Made by a program: the position numbers and the translations under genes | Assembly (NCBI RefSeq): GCF_025151385.1 | Contig: NZ_CP102287.1 | Span: forward strand, 2,976,001 to 3,040,000 | Reading direction: 5' to 3' | DNA from: Hoylesella buccalis ATCC 35310 | Lineage (GTDB): Bacteria; Bacteroidota; Bacteroidia; Bacteroidales; Bacteroidaceae | DNA length: 64,000 nt | Shown here: positions 43,786-51,931 of the stretch, piece after piece | How positions within the stretch are numbered: position 1 is the stretch's first letter | Layout: every line of letters begins with the position of its first letter | Notes under the pieces: generated by a model | What the model saw: only the letters and a program-made list of their open reading frames with translations | Database searches by the model: none | What the model was told of the DNA's origin: nothing

Positions 43786-43793
43786 CAAAGTTA
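43786..43793 (-). promoter_or_regulatory. Possible -7 box directly abutting dnaG
   Basis: Minus-strand TAACTTTG ends 2 bases before the first ATG (43784). If it is used, the mRNA would start around 43780 with almost no leader and translation would begin at 43778. No -33 match, so the call is weak. Confidence 0.35.
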
Positions 43794-44091
43794 ACGAATA
43801 AAATATGAAGTGCCGAATATTCTCTTCGCTATTTTTCAGAATATTTATCTGCGTCTGCCGCTGTTTCATTTCATACGTCATGGCCCATCCTGGGCTTGCT
43901 GCGCCCCATTTCTTTGCCATGAAGAGCTGCCGGCAACCATGTCATCACGCCTCTTGAAAACACGCAAGTGGGGCACCCTTACAAAGCGGTTTGCGATACC
44001 GCTCTATGTCTTTATCTTATTCATAATGAAGTACTTATCTTGTTTTCCTGCTTGATACATTCCCCTTGGCCGTGACTTTCCAATCCAAACT
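43794..44091. other. Gene-free region between dnaG and repeat array 4
   Basis: A frame of 81 codons (43810-44055, plus) has no ribosome-binding site or familiar composition and is taken as chance. No other structure seen. Confidence 0.45.
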
Positions 44092-44178
44092 CATTGACTT
44101 TGGCAGTCAAAGTCAATGAGTTTGGGCATCAAAGTCAATGGGTTTGGCACACAAAGTCATTGCTATTGGAAATCATGC
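44092..44178 (+). repeat. 22-base repeat array 4 (four units)
   Basis: Units start at 44092, 44114, 44136 and 44158, a strict 22-base period. The first three end in CAAAGT, so that CATTGACTTT-GGCAGTC-AAAGTCAATG (44092-44118) is a perfect 10-base inverted repeat. The variants CAATGAGTTTGGG and CAATGGGTTTGGC follow. It lies between dnaG and etfB, about 110 bases before the etfB -7 box. Confidence 0.9.
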
Positions 44179-44244
44179 AAATAGCGGCTTGATTTAGCAC
44201 GTTCCGCCCTTGATGCATAAGGAATGTGAAACCGAATCCTGATA

Positions 44245-44258
44245 GTGCATTTATGCAC
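44245..44258. promoter_or_regulatory. Candidate operator upstream of etfB
   Basis: Perfect palindrome GTGCAT-TT-ATGCAC, 8 bases upstream of the etfB -33 box. Position and symmetry suit a dimeric regulator; no regulator gene is adjacent. Confidence 0.4.
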
Positions 44259-44266
44259 CCATTTTT

Positions 44267-44297
44267 TTTGGTAAGAACCAAAAAGTTAGTACATTTG
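44267..44297 (+). promoter_or_regulatory. Promoter of the etfB-etfA-acyl-CoA dehydrogenase operon
   Basis: TTTG (44267-44270), 19-base spacer, TACATTTG (44290-44297), a near-ideal Bacteroidota promoter. The leader to the ATG at 44364 is about 60 nt. Confidence 0.78.
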
Positions 44298-44363
44298 CGA
44301 GCAGACAAAAGTCCTAAAAGGAATCTGTTAACGACCATTATATTATAACACAGAATATATTCT

Positions 44364-45233
44364 ATGAAACTGAAAATCGTTGTACTTGCCAAACAAGTAC
44401 CTGACACAAGAAACGTCGGAAAGGATGCCATGACCGAGCAAGGCACGGTGAACCGTGCCGCACTGCCCGCCATTTTTAATCCCGAAGACTTGAATGCCCT
44501 GGAACAAGCACTGCGAATTAAGGAGCAAAATCCAGGTTCTACCGTAGGTGTGTTGACCATGGGACCACCGCGTGCAGCTGAAATCATCCGCCAAGGTTTG
44601 TTCCGCGGCGCTGACACCGGATGGCTGCTGACCGACCGGTTGTTTGCCGGCGCCGACACGCTGGCCACGTCTTACGCGCTGGCCACGGCCATCAAGAAGA
44701 TAGGGCATGTAGACTTGGTGATTGGAGGCCGCCAGGCTATCGATGGCGACACGGCACAAGTAGGTCCGCAAGTTGCACAGAAATTAGGGCTCAACCAAGT
44801 GACCTACGCTGAAGAAATATTGAAGATAGAAGATGGTAAGGCTACTATTCGCCGCTTGATTGATGGCGGTGTCGAGACGGTAGAGGCTCCGTTGCCCGTG
44901 GTTGTCACGGTGAATGGAAGTGCGGCCCCATGCCGTCCTTGCCATGCCAAACTGGTGATGAAGTACAAGTACGCCACCTGTCCGATGGAACGGAAAGGCG
45001 ATGAGCCATGGACCGAACTCTACGAGCAGCGTCCTTACCTCACATTGAATCAATGGTCGGTGGCCGATGTGGACGGCGACCCTGCGCAGTGTGGTCTTTC
45101 GGGTTCGCCAACGAAGGTGAAGTCGGTGCAGAACATCGTGTTCCAAGCCAAGGAGAGCAAAACGCTTACCTCATCTGATGAGGATGTGAAAGCACTGATG
45201 AAAGAGTTGATTGAAGAAAAGATTATTGGGTAA
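44364..45233 (+). CDS. etfB: Electron transfer flavoprotein subunit beta
   Basis: AMP-binding subunit (289 aa) of the heterodimeric flavoprotein that accepts electrons from acyl-CoA dehydrogenases. N-terminal KLKIVVLAKQVPDTRNV, NPEDLNALEQALRI near 33, VGVLTMGPPRAAEIIRQGL near 58, and the family signature VIGGRQAIDGDTAQVGPQVAQKLG near 117-140. First gene of an operon with etfA and an acyl-CoA dehydrogenase. The 226-base gap to etfA is unusual for this pair and is filled by a repeat-bounded insertion. Confidence 0.95.
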   Translation: MKLKIVVLAKQVPDTRNVGKDAMTEQGTVNRAALPAIFNPEDLNALEQALRIKEQNPGSTVGVLTMGPPRAAEIIRQGLFRGADTGWLLTDRLFAGADTLATSYALATAIKKIGHVDLVIGGRQAIDGDTAQVGPQVAQKLGLNQVTYAEEILKIEDGKATIRRLIDGGVETVEAPLPVVVTVNGSAAPCRPCHAKLVMKYKYATCPMERKGDEPWTELYEQRPYLTLNQWSVADVDGDPAQCGLSGSPTKVKSVQNIVFQAKESKTLTSSDEDVKALMKELIEEKIIG

Positions 45234-45242
45234 ATAAAAGGA

Positions 45243-45428
45243 GCCTCTCCCCCGACCCCTCCCCAAAGGGGAGGGGAGTAGTTACCTTCTTTTAACAGAG
45301 AGGTTGACTGGGGAGACTTAATCAATAATTATTAAAACAAGGAATTATAAGTAAGAAAATCCTCATCACCTACAACCAACTAGTCTAATCACTCCCCTCC
45401 CTTTTGGGGAGGGGTAAGGGGGAGAGGC
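45243..45428. mobile_element. Gene-less element with GC-rich inverted termini (MITE-like)
   Basis: Left terminus 45243-45281 (GCCTCTCCCCCGA, CCCCTCCCC-AAA-GGGGAGGGG, AGTAG) and right terminus 45391-45428 in inverted orientation (ACTCCCCTCCC-TTTT-GGGGAGGGG, TAA, GGGGGAGAGGC). About 110 AT-rich bases lie between, with no gene. Just inside the left end the motif TAACAGAGAG occurs, also seen just inside an end of the DUF559 element. A partial extra copy of the right tip (GGGGGGAGAGGC) follows at 45434-45445. No target duplication is evident. Confidence 0.7.
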
Positions 45429-45459
45429 TTTTTGGGGGGAGAGGCTTTTTAACACCAAA

Positions 45460-46488
45460 ATGTATATGAACAACGTATTTGTATATTGCGAGATAGAAGG
45501 CACAACCGTTGCCGAGGTATCTCAAGAACTGCTCACCAAAGGGCGCAAGCTGGCCAACCAACTGGGTGTTGAGCTGCATGCGCTGGCAGTGGGCACGGGC
45601 ATCAAGGGCAACGTTGAGAACCAGATATTGCCTTATGGCGTCGATAAATTGTTTGTCTTCGACGGAGAAGGATTGTACCCTTATACGTCGGCACCACACA
45701 CGGATGTCATGGTTAAACTGTTCCAAACAGAGCAACCGCAGATATGCCTGATGGGTGCGACGGTTATCGGTCGTGACTTGGGACCGCGCGTGTCGTCATC
45801 GCTCACCAGTGGACTGACGGCTGATTGTACGCAACTGGAGATTGGCGATTACGACGACCGCAAAGCCCAAAAGCACTATGACAATTTGCTTTATCAAATC
45901 AGACCGGCCTTTGGCGGCAACATCGTGGCCACCATCGTCAACCCCGACCATCGTCCACAAATGGCTACTGTGCGTTCGGGAGTGATGAAAAAAGCTCTCT
46001 ATGAGGGTGAGGCGAAAGGCGAGGTGGTGTATCCCATGGTAACGGAATACGTCAGCCCAGAATCGTATGTCGTCAAGGTACTCGAACGACATGTAGAGGA
46101 AGCCAAACACAACTTGACGGGTGCTCCCATCATTGTGGCTGGTGGCTATGGCGTAGGAAGCAAAGAGGCTTTCCATCTTTTATACGAATTAGCCGACGTG
46201 TTACACGGTGAGGTGGGTGCCAGTCGTGCGGCTGTTGACGCAGGTTGGATAGAGAACGACCGCCAGATTGGTCAAACGGGTGTTACGGTGCATCCCAAGG
46301 TGTACATCGCCTGCGGCATTTCCGGGCAGATTCAGCATGTGGCTGGCATGCAAGACGCGGGCATCATCATCGCCATCAATACCGATGCCGACGCCCCCAT
46401 CAACCAGTTGGCCGATTATGTCATCACTGGCTCGATAGAAGAGGTGGTGCCCAAAATGATTAAATATTATAAGGAGAACAGCAAATAA
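45460..46488 (+). CDS. etfA: Electron transfer flavoprotein subunit alpha
   Basis: FAD-binding subunit of ETF, 342 aa (an in-frame ATG two codons later, 45466, is an alternative start). The C-terminal FAD site is complete: IIVAGGYGVGSKEAFHLLYELADVLHGEVGASRAAVDAGWI near 225-265, QIGQTGVTVHPKVYIACGISGQIQHVAGM near 270-300, and the closing INTDADAPINQLADYVITGSIEEVVPKM. It works with EtfB to move electrons from the dehydrogenase encoded downstream to the quinone pool or another acceptor. It is flanked on both sides by repeat-bounded insertions. Confidence 0.95.
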   Translation: MYMNNVFVYCEIEGTTVAEVSQELLTKGRKLANQLGVELHALAVGTGIKGNVENQILPYGVDKLFVFDGEGLYPYTSAPHTDVMVKLFQTEQPQICLMGATVIGRDLGPRVSSSLTSGLTADCTQLEIGDYDDRKAQKHYDNLLYQIRPAFGGNIVATIVNPDHRPQMATVRSGVMKKALYEGEAKGEVVYPMVTEYVSPESYVVKVLERHVEEAKHNLTGAPIIVAGGYGVGSKEAFHLLYELADVLHGEVGASRAAVDAGWIENDRQIGQTGVTVHPKVYIACGISGQIQHVAGMQDAGIIIAINTDADAPINQLADYVITGSIEEVVPKMIKYYKENSK

Positions 46489-46498
46489 ATCACGAGCG

Positions 46499-47141
46499 GC
46501 CTCTCCCCCGACCCCTCCCCAAAAGGGAGGGGAGTAGATAGCATGTTTGACAGAGGATGCTGATTTGCTCCTTTACGGTTTCATTTCTTGCTCAGAGGTT
46601 GAATATCATCTTTATAATAGTGTAACGATGCACAATAAAAAGCATAATTTTGGATATGCTACGGCAGCACCCGACCGATATCAGCTGCTGAAAGAATACG
46701 CCAAACAGCTGAGAAAGAACATGACGGAAGCTGAAACTATTTTGTGGGAGGAGCTTAGACAGCTTGATGGTTATCATTTTAGGAGACAACATCCTATCAA
46801 TGATTTTATTGTCGACTTTATTTGTCTGTCAGCTCATCTCATCATAGAGGTAGACGGAAAATATCATGACATGCCTCAACAGCAGATAGAAGATGATACG
46901 CGAACCGATGCTTTAAGCAAGATGGGATACACGGTTGTAAGGTTTACCAACGAAGAGATTATAACCGATGTAGATAGGGTTGTAGATGAAATCTATGATA
47001 TCTTAGATGAGCAAGATGAGTAAGCCACAAGTGAATATGGTATATTACAATAATAACGAATAAACAAAATGGTCTCTAAATCTCCCTGTTAGCCATACTA
47101 ATCACTCCCCTCCCTTTTGGGGAGGGGTAAGGGGGAGAGGC
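46499..47141. mobile_element. DUF559-carrying element with GC-rich inverted termini
   Basis: Left terminus 46499-46536 (GCCTCTCCCCCGA, CCCCTCCCC-AAAA-GGGAGGGG, AGTAG) and right terminus 47104-47141 inverted (ACTCCCCTCCC-TTTT-GGGGAGGGG, TAA, GGGGGAGAGGC). Both are nearly identical to the termini of the gene-less element 1 kb upstream. The interior holds one gene, a DUF559 endonuclease. The motif CTAACAGGGAG lies just inside the right end (minus strand) and TTGACAGAGG inside the left. It splits etfA from the acyl-CoA dehydrogenase gene without harming either frame. Confidence 0.72.
46628..47023 (+). CDS. DUF559 domain endonuclease-like protein
   Basis: Protein of 131 aa of the DUF559 family, which has a Vsr/restriction-endonuclease-like fold. 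I use the ATG at 46628 (MHNKKHNFGYATAAPDRYQLL); an open frame upstream of it lacks support. The family pattern is complete: AKQLRKNMTEAETILWEEL (26-43), FRRQHPINDFIVDF (51-64), IIEVDGKYHD (72-81) with D63, E74, D76 and K78 as probable metal and catalytic residues, then DDTRTDALSKMGYTVVRFTNEEI (89-111). It lies alone inside the GC-rich inverted termini, between etfA and the dehydrogenase, so it is probably the cargo or mobiliser of that element. Confidence 0.85.
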   Translation: MHNKKHNFGYATAAPDRYQLLKEYAKQLRKNMTEAETILWEELRQLDGYHFRRQHPINDFIVDFICLSAHLIIEVDGKYHDMPQQQIEDDTRTDALSKMGYTVVRFTNEEIITDVDRVVDEIYDILDEQDE

Positions 47142-47154
47142 TGATTATCAAACT

Positions 47155-48879
47155 ATGTCCAATTACTATACTGACCATCCGGAGATTGAATTTCACTTAG
47201 ATCATCCGTTGATGAAGCGAATTGTTGAGCTCAAGGAGCGCAACTACCAAGACAAAGAGCACCATGATGATGCTCCGGTAAATTACGATGATGCTATCGA
47301 GAACTACAAACGCATTCTCGAAATCACTGGCGACGTGGCGGCAAACATCATCGAACCCAACTCGGAAGACGTGGACAAAGAAGGTCCGCATCTTGAGAAT
47401 GGGCGCATGAAGTATGCCAGCAAAACGCTTGACAACATCAAAGCAACCCAGCAGGCAGGCCTGTGGGGCGTATCGATGCCACGATGTTATGGCGGACTGA
47501 ACCTGCCCAACGTCACCTTTTCGATGATGTCGGAGATGATAGCCGCAGCAGATGCAGGATTTCAGAACATCTGGTCGCTGCAATCGTGCATCGACACGCT
47601 GTATGAATTCGGCTCGGACGAGCAGCGAGAAAAGTATATCCCACGCGTTTGCGAGGGTGCCACCATGTCGATGGACCTGACCGAACCCGACGCTGGCTCT
47701 GACCTTCAGCGTGTGATGCTCAAGGCTACCTACGATGAAAAAGAAGACTGCTGGCGGCTGAACGGCGTGAAACGCTTCATCACCAACGGCGACTCGGACA
47801 TCCATTTGGTGCTGGCACGGTCGGAAGAGGGTACGAAAGACGGCCGAGGACTGTCCATGTTCATCTACGACAAACGCAATGGCGGGGTGGATGTGCGCCA
47901 CATTGAGAATAAACTGGGTATCCATGGCTCGCCAACCTGTGAGCTGGTGTACAAGAATGCCAAAGCCGAACTGTGCGGAAGCACGCGCATGGGACTGATC
48001 AAGTACGTCATGGCGCTGATGAATGGTGCCCGCCTGGGCATCGCTGCACAGTCGGTTGGTGTTGAACAAGAGGCATACAACGAAGCTTTGGCATACGCCA
48101 AAGAGCGTCAACAGTTTGGGCAAGCCATCATAGAGTTCCCCGCCGTGTACGACATGCTGTCGCGCATGAAGGCCAAACTCGATGCAGGTCGCTCCTTGTT
48201 GTATCAAACAGCTCGTTATGTTGACCTCTATAAAGCATTGGAAGACATCCAACGCGACCGAAAACTGAGTGCTGAAGAGCGTGCGGAGATGAAGAAATAC
48301 AACCGATTGGCTGACGCTTTCACGCCATTGGCCAAAGGCATGAACTCCGAATATGCCAACCAAAACGCCTATGATGCCATCAGCATACATGGTGGTTCGG
48401 GTTTCATCATGGCCTATAAGTGCCAGCGTTTGTTCCGCGACGCACGCATCTTCTCCATCTACGAGGGCACGACACAGCTGCAGGTGGTAGCCGCCATACG
48501 CTACATCATGAACGGTGCCTACCTCAACATCATGAAAGAAATGCTCGACAAAGAGGTTGAAGACGCATGGAAGCCTTTACACGACCGCTTGAAAGTGCTG
48601 GCCAAGCAGTACGAAGAAGCTGTCAACATAGTGAAAGAGGCTGACAACCAGGAGATGCAAGACTTCTTAGCTCGTCGCCTATATAACATGACAGCCAATC
48701 TCTTGATGTCGGTATTGCTCATTGATGATGCATCACGTTTACCCGAATTGTTTGCCAAGAGCGCACACGTCTACATGCGTCACACGGAAGAAGAAAATAC
48801 AGGGCACTACATGTTCATCAAGAACTTCCGCGCTGAAGACTTGAGCAACTATCGCTCCTTGGAGCAAGAAGCAGAGTAA
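47155..48879 (+). CDS. Acyl-CoA dehydrogenase family protein
   Basis: Flavoenzyme of 574 aa that introduces a double bond into an acyl-CoA and hands electrons to ETF. An N-terminal extension of about 70 residues precedes the core. Signatures: MDLTEPDAGSDLQRVML near 175, RFITNGDSDIHLVLARSE near 205, IENKLGIHGSPTCELVYKNA near 248, RQQFGQAIIEFPAVYDMLSRMKAKLDAGR near 320, and IYEGTTQLQVVAAIRYIMNG near 436, which holds the usual catalytic Glu. The length matches the long (about 570-600 aa) acyl-CoA dehydrogenases. It belongs to the etfBA operon; the true acyl substrate is not evident. Confidence 0.93.
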   Translation: MSNYYTDHPEIEFHLDHPLMKRIVELKERNYQDKEHHDDAPVNYDDAIENYKRILEITGDVAANIIEPNSEDVDKEGPHLENGRMKYASKTLDNIKATQQAGLWGVSMPRCYGGLNLPNVTFSMMSEMIAAADAGFQNIWSLQSCIDTLYEFGSDEQREKYIPRVCEGATMSMDLTEPDAGSDLQRVMLKATYDEKEDCWRLNGVKRFITNGDSDIHLVLARSEEGTKDGRGLSMFIYDKRNGGVDVRHIENKLGIHGSPTCELVYKNAKAELCGSTRMGLIKYVMALMNGARLGIAAQSVGVEQEAYNEALAYAKERQQFGQAIIEFPAVYDMLSRMKAKLDAGRSLLYQTARYVDLYKALEDIQRDRKLSAEERAEMKKYNRLADAFTPLAKGMNSEYANQNAYDAISIHGGSGFIMAYKCQRLFRDARIFSIYEGTTQLQVVAAIRYIMNGAYLNIMKEMLDKEVEDAWKPLHDRLKVLAKQYEEAVNIVKEADNQEMQDFLARRLYNMTANLLMSVLLIDDASRLPELFAKSAHVYMRHTEEENTGHYMFIKNFRAEDLSNYRSLEQEAE

Positions 48880-48904
48880 AACCTGTTCTTGATGGCAAGA
48901 AAAC

Positions 48905-48942
48905 AATGGCTGTTCGAGTCTACTTCGAACAGCCATTATTAT
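48905..48942. terminator. Terminator of the ETF-acyl-CoA dehydrogenase operon
   Basis: Perfect 13-base stem AATGGCTGTTCGA (48905-48917) with TCGAACAGCCATT (48925-48937), 7-base loop, then ATTATTTAT. It may also serve the convergent GH3 gene ending at 49050. Confidence 0.88.
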
Positions 48943-49049
48943 TTATCAATCATGTCATGGACGGTTCTTGCATTAGATGTATGGACAACTTGCAACGAAA
49001 CACAGGTCATGTTCGATTGGTCACGACAGACAATCCGCCCACACTCGTG

Positions 49050-51893
49050 CTACTTATCCACTTTGATTTCGGCTATATTCAGCGTGCCTTGCTGACAAAG
49101 TACCCTAATGTCACTAACCCCAGACCGATTGATTTGCAGCTTTTGTTCGTGTCCCGAAACCTTTCCAGTGAAGACATCCAAGAACTGACCACCACCTGAC
49201 GATAGCTGAATCGTGAATTCTGCATCAGGTGAACAGCCTTTCGCAAACACAATAGTAAGACATCCTAATTTCTCAGAGGCTGGCACAGATACCGTCAGAG
49301 AGGCGTTTGTCTGTCCTTGCCAATAAGTGGAAGTGTTTCCATCCACCGCATATTGGGCGGTTGGAGTTGCCGGAACTGCCACCACATCCAGGCGATGAGC
49401 ACGATTCTTGGCAACTATTGAAGCGTTAGATTCGATGACCGTAAACGTATCTTCCAATCGTATATCCTCTGACGAGGCACCCATCATCACCTTGAAATCA
49501 CCAGGTTCAACCACATATTGATACTGCTCATTGATGAGCTGCAAATGCTCTGGCTTGATGACAAACGACAAAGTGCGTGTTTCACCAGGCTTGAGATGCA
49601 CTCGTTCAAAGCCCCTGAGATTCTTCTCATACGTGGTCACCGTGCTCAACACATCTTGAATATAAAGCTGTACCACTTCATCTCCGGCACGTTTGCCTGT
49701 GTTCGTGATGTCACAGCTCACCACAACCGAGTCGGTAGGACTGATGTTTTGCGCAGACAAACGTAGGTTCGAATATTTGAAAGTCGTGTAACTCAAACCA
49801 TGTCCGAAATAATAGAGGGCACTATTTGTGCGCGAAGCATTGCCATGCAACCCCAACTTGTTTCCACCATCTACCAAGGCAGCCGGCTTAGAAGGGAAGT
49901 TGAAAGGAATCTGACCCACTGTCTTTGGAAAAGTAACGGTAAGTTTGCCACCAGGATTATAGTCGCCAAACAGCACGTCAGCGACAGCTGTTCCGCCCTG
50001 TGAACCAGGATACCATGCCTCAACAATGGCCGGAACGAACTTATCAGCCCAGTTAACAGACAGCGGCCGGCCATTAATCAACACCAATATCACCGTCTTT
50101 CCAGTAGCCTGAACGGCCTTTAACAGTTGCAATTGTCTGCCTGGCAACTCCAATGAAGAGCGTGACTTGTTTTCGCCACAAGTACGCGAATTGCCACCAA
50201 GTACCACCACAGCCACATCACTCTGCCTCACCTGTTCCACGGCTTTGTCAATCTCGTTCTGCTCATCGGCCGTCATGGGATAATCTACCAACTCTGATTC
50301 GGGCCAATGTGCATCCACAAGATCACAGCCTTTGGTATAAGTCACCTCAACCTCACTTCCCACCTTGTTGCGTATTCCTTCAAAAACCGTTGTCACCTCA
50401 ACAGCCAACGGACCATAATGGGTAAGCGCATACGTTGCGTCATTGGCATTAGGCCCACATACAGCTATCTTTTTAATGGACGCCTTGGTTAAGGGCAACG
50501 TGTTGTTTTGATTCTTCAATAACACAATGCTCTCACGTGATGCCTGCAACGCCACTTGCTGATGACTCTCCCCATCCACTTCCTTGTCAGCTGCTTGCAG
50601 ATTCATTTGATACGGACGATCAAAGATACCCACCATGAATTTCACCCGAAGAATATCTCTCAACCGCTCATCAATGACCTTCATTGGGATGCGTCCCTCT
50701 TTGACCAGCTCACGCAATGGCAAAACAAATGAATCGGGTGAGCGGAATGTACACCGCACATTCAAACCCGCCATGACAGCTTTGTACACGGCTTCTTTCA
50801 TGTTAGCAGCGGTGCGATGCTTGGAAAAGAGATATTCCAACGCATCACTGTCGGACACCACATAACCTTTAAAGCCAAACTGTTGGCGCAACACCTCAGT
50901 GAGCCAGTGAAAGCTACCCTGTATAGGTACCCCATCATAATCGTTGTACGAGCTCATCGCACCCAACAATCCCGCTTCTCTCACCACCCTGCCCCATGGG
51001 TATAGGTGTATGTTCTGCACCTCGCGGGGTGACATCTGTGGATCCACACGAGCCATACCCTCACGCGCTCCTTTGTTATTACTATAAGCAGCAAAGTGCT
51101 TGCCTGTAGAGGCTACCTGGTAATTGGTTTGCAACCCCCGTGTCATCTGTATGCCAAGTTCGGCTACGAGAAACGGACTTTCCCCATAAACCTCCTCATA
51201 ACGCCCCCAACGTTGGTCGCGTCCCACGTCTAAGATAGGAGCATAAACATTGGTATAGCCCAACAAACGAGCCTCACGTCCTGTGATATAGCCTACCTGA
51301 TGAATGAGCTTCCGGTTCCATGTCGTACCCAATCCCAACTGTGTAGGAAAGTTGGTTGCCTTGAAACTCTCCACTCCTCGTATGCCCTCATTGGTGAAAT
51401 CAACGGGAATCCCAAGACGCGTTTGCTCCACAAAGAATCGCTGAACCTCATTAATGGCCCATGCATGCTTTGAGGCAGGCCACACCCACGGGTTGTCTGA
51501 AGGCGGCAAACCCCATTCTTGAAAGCCATTAAGGTGTTCGTCAATGGCACCAATTCCATCTTTCCACAACTTTTGTTTCCAACTTTCGTTGGGCAAATCG
51601 TCTTGCAACACTCGTTTATAACCATAGAGAGTCACCATCTGGCAGGTCTTCTCCTCAAGCGTCATCTGACTAATAAGATCGTCAATGCGCTCATCAATTC
51701 CGGCCGTAGGGTCCTCATAGACATCTTTTTTGCCATTCTTATTGTAGTCTATCCAGCCTTTGTGGTAGATTTTGTTTTTCGGCAGGTTATAGAATTTCAG
51801 TTTGGCACTATACTGATTAGGCTTTTGCGCCCAAGCTACATTCCCACATGATGCGGCCAATCCTAACAGAACAATGAGTATGTGTTTCATCAT
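49050..51893 (-). CDS. Glycoside hydrolase family 3 protein with C-terminal binding domain
   Basis: Secreted beta-glycosidase of 947 aa. Signal peptide of about 22 residues (ending GNVAWAQ; LAASC inside it could alternatively be a lipobox). The GH3 N-terminal barrel has GIPVDFTNEGIRGV near 176 and the nucleophile Asp in VVSDSDALEYL near 345. GH3 C-terminal domain (KIAVCGPNANDATY near 470; VVVLGGNSRTCGENKSRSSLELPG near 565), fibronectin-like domain (GLSYTTFKYSNLRLS near 700, VVQLYIQDV), and a last about 120 residues that look like a discoidin/CBM-type sandwich. An insert after IDYNKNGKKDVYEDPTAGIDERI near the N-terminus resembles a dockerin-like calcium loop. Probably a beta-glucosidase or beta-xylosidase. 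Confidence 0.92.
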   Translation of the reverse strand: MMKHILIVLLGLAASCGNVAWAQKPNQYSAKLKFYNLPKNKIYHKGWIDYNKNGKKDVYEDPTAGIDERIDDLISQMTLEEKTCQMVTLYGYKRVLQDDLPNESWKQKLWKDGIGAIDEHLNGFQEWGLPPSDNPWVWPASKHAWAINEVQRFFVEQTRLGIPVDFTNEGIRGVESFKATNFPTQLGLGTTWNRKLIHQVGYITGREARLLGYTNVYAPILDVGRDQRWGRYEEVYGESPFLVAELGIQMTRGLQTNYQVASTGKHFAAYSNNKGAREGMARVDPQMSPREVQNIHLYPWGRVVREAGLLGAMSSYNDYDGVPIQGSFHWLTEVLRQQFGFKGYVVSDSDALEYLFSKHRTAANMKEAVYKAVMAGLNVRCTFRSPDSFVLPLRELVKEGRIPMKVIDERLRDILRVKFMVGIFDRPYQMNLQAADKEVDGESHQQVALQASRESIVLLKNQNNTLPLTKASIKKIAVCGPNANDATYALTHYGPLAVEVTTVFEGIRNKVGSEVEVTYTKGCDLVDAHWPESELVDYPMTADEQNEIDKAVEQVRQSDVAVVVLGGNSRTCGENKSRSSLELPGRQLQLLKAVQATGKTVILVLINGRPLSVNWADKFVPAIVEAWYPGSQGGTAVADVLFGDYNPGGKLTVTFPKTVGQIPFNFPSKPAALVDGGNKLGLHGNASRTNSALYYFGHGLSYTTFKYSNLRLSAQNISPTDSVVVSCDITNTGKRAGDEVVQLYIQDVLSTVTTYEKNLRGFERVHLKPGETRTLSFVIKPEHLQLINEQYQYVVEPGDFKVMMGASSEDIRLEDTFTVIESNASIVAKNRAHRLDVVAVPATPTAQYAVDGNTSTYWQGQTNASLTVSVPASEKLGCLTIVFAKGCSPDAEFTIQLSSGGGQFLDVFTGKVSGHEQKLQINRSGVSDIRVLCQQGTLNIAEIKVDK

Positions 51894-51923
51894 ATTAAAC
51901 GGTTATGGTGTAAAACGTTTCTA

Positions 51924-51931
51924 CAAATATA
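51924..51931 (-). promoter_or_regulatory. -7 box of the GH3 gene
   Basis: Minus-strand TATATTTG, 31 bases before the start. No -33 box at a proper distance. Confidence 0.45.

Noticed and set aside
45243..45428. A simple terminator pair instead of an element
   Set aside because: The hairpins lack U-tracts at the right place, extend well beyond a terminator with the GCCTCTCCCCC tips, and recur as an inverted pair around the DUF559 gene.
46547..46627. An N-terminal extension of the DUF559 protein
   Set aside because: The extension has no similarity to the family and begins within the left terminus region of the element; the ATG at 46628 gives the normal family length.
47197..48390. A 397-codon minus-strand frame opposite the acyl-CoA dehydrogenase gene
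   Set aside because: It is a shadow of a gene with strong codon bias; the plus-strand frame has all family signatures.
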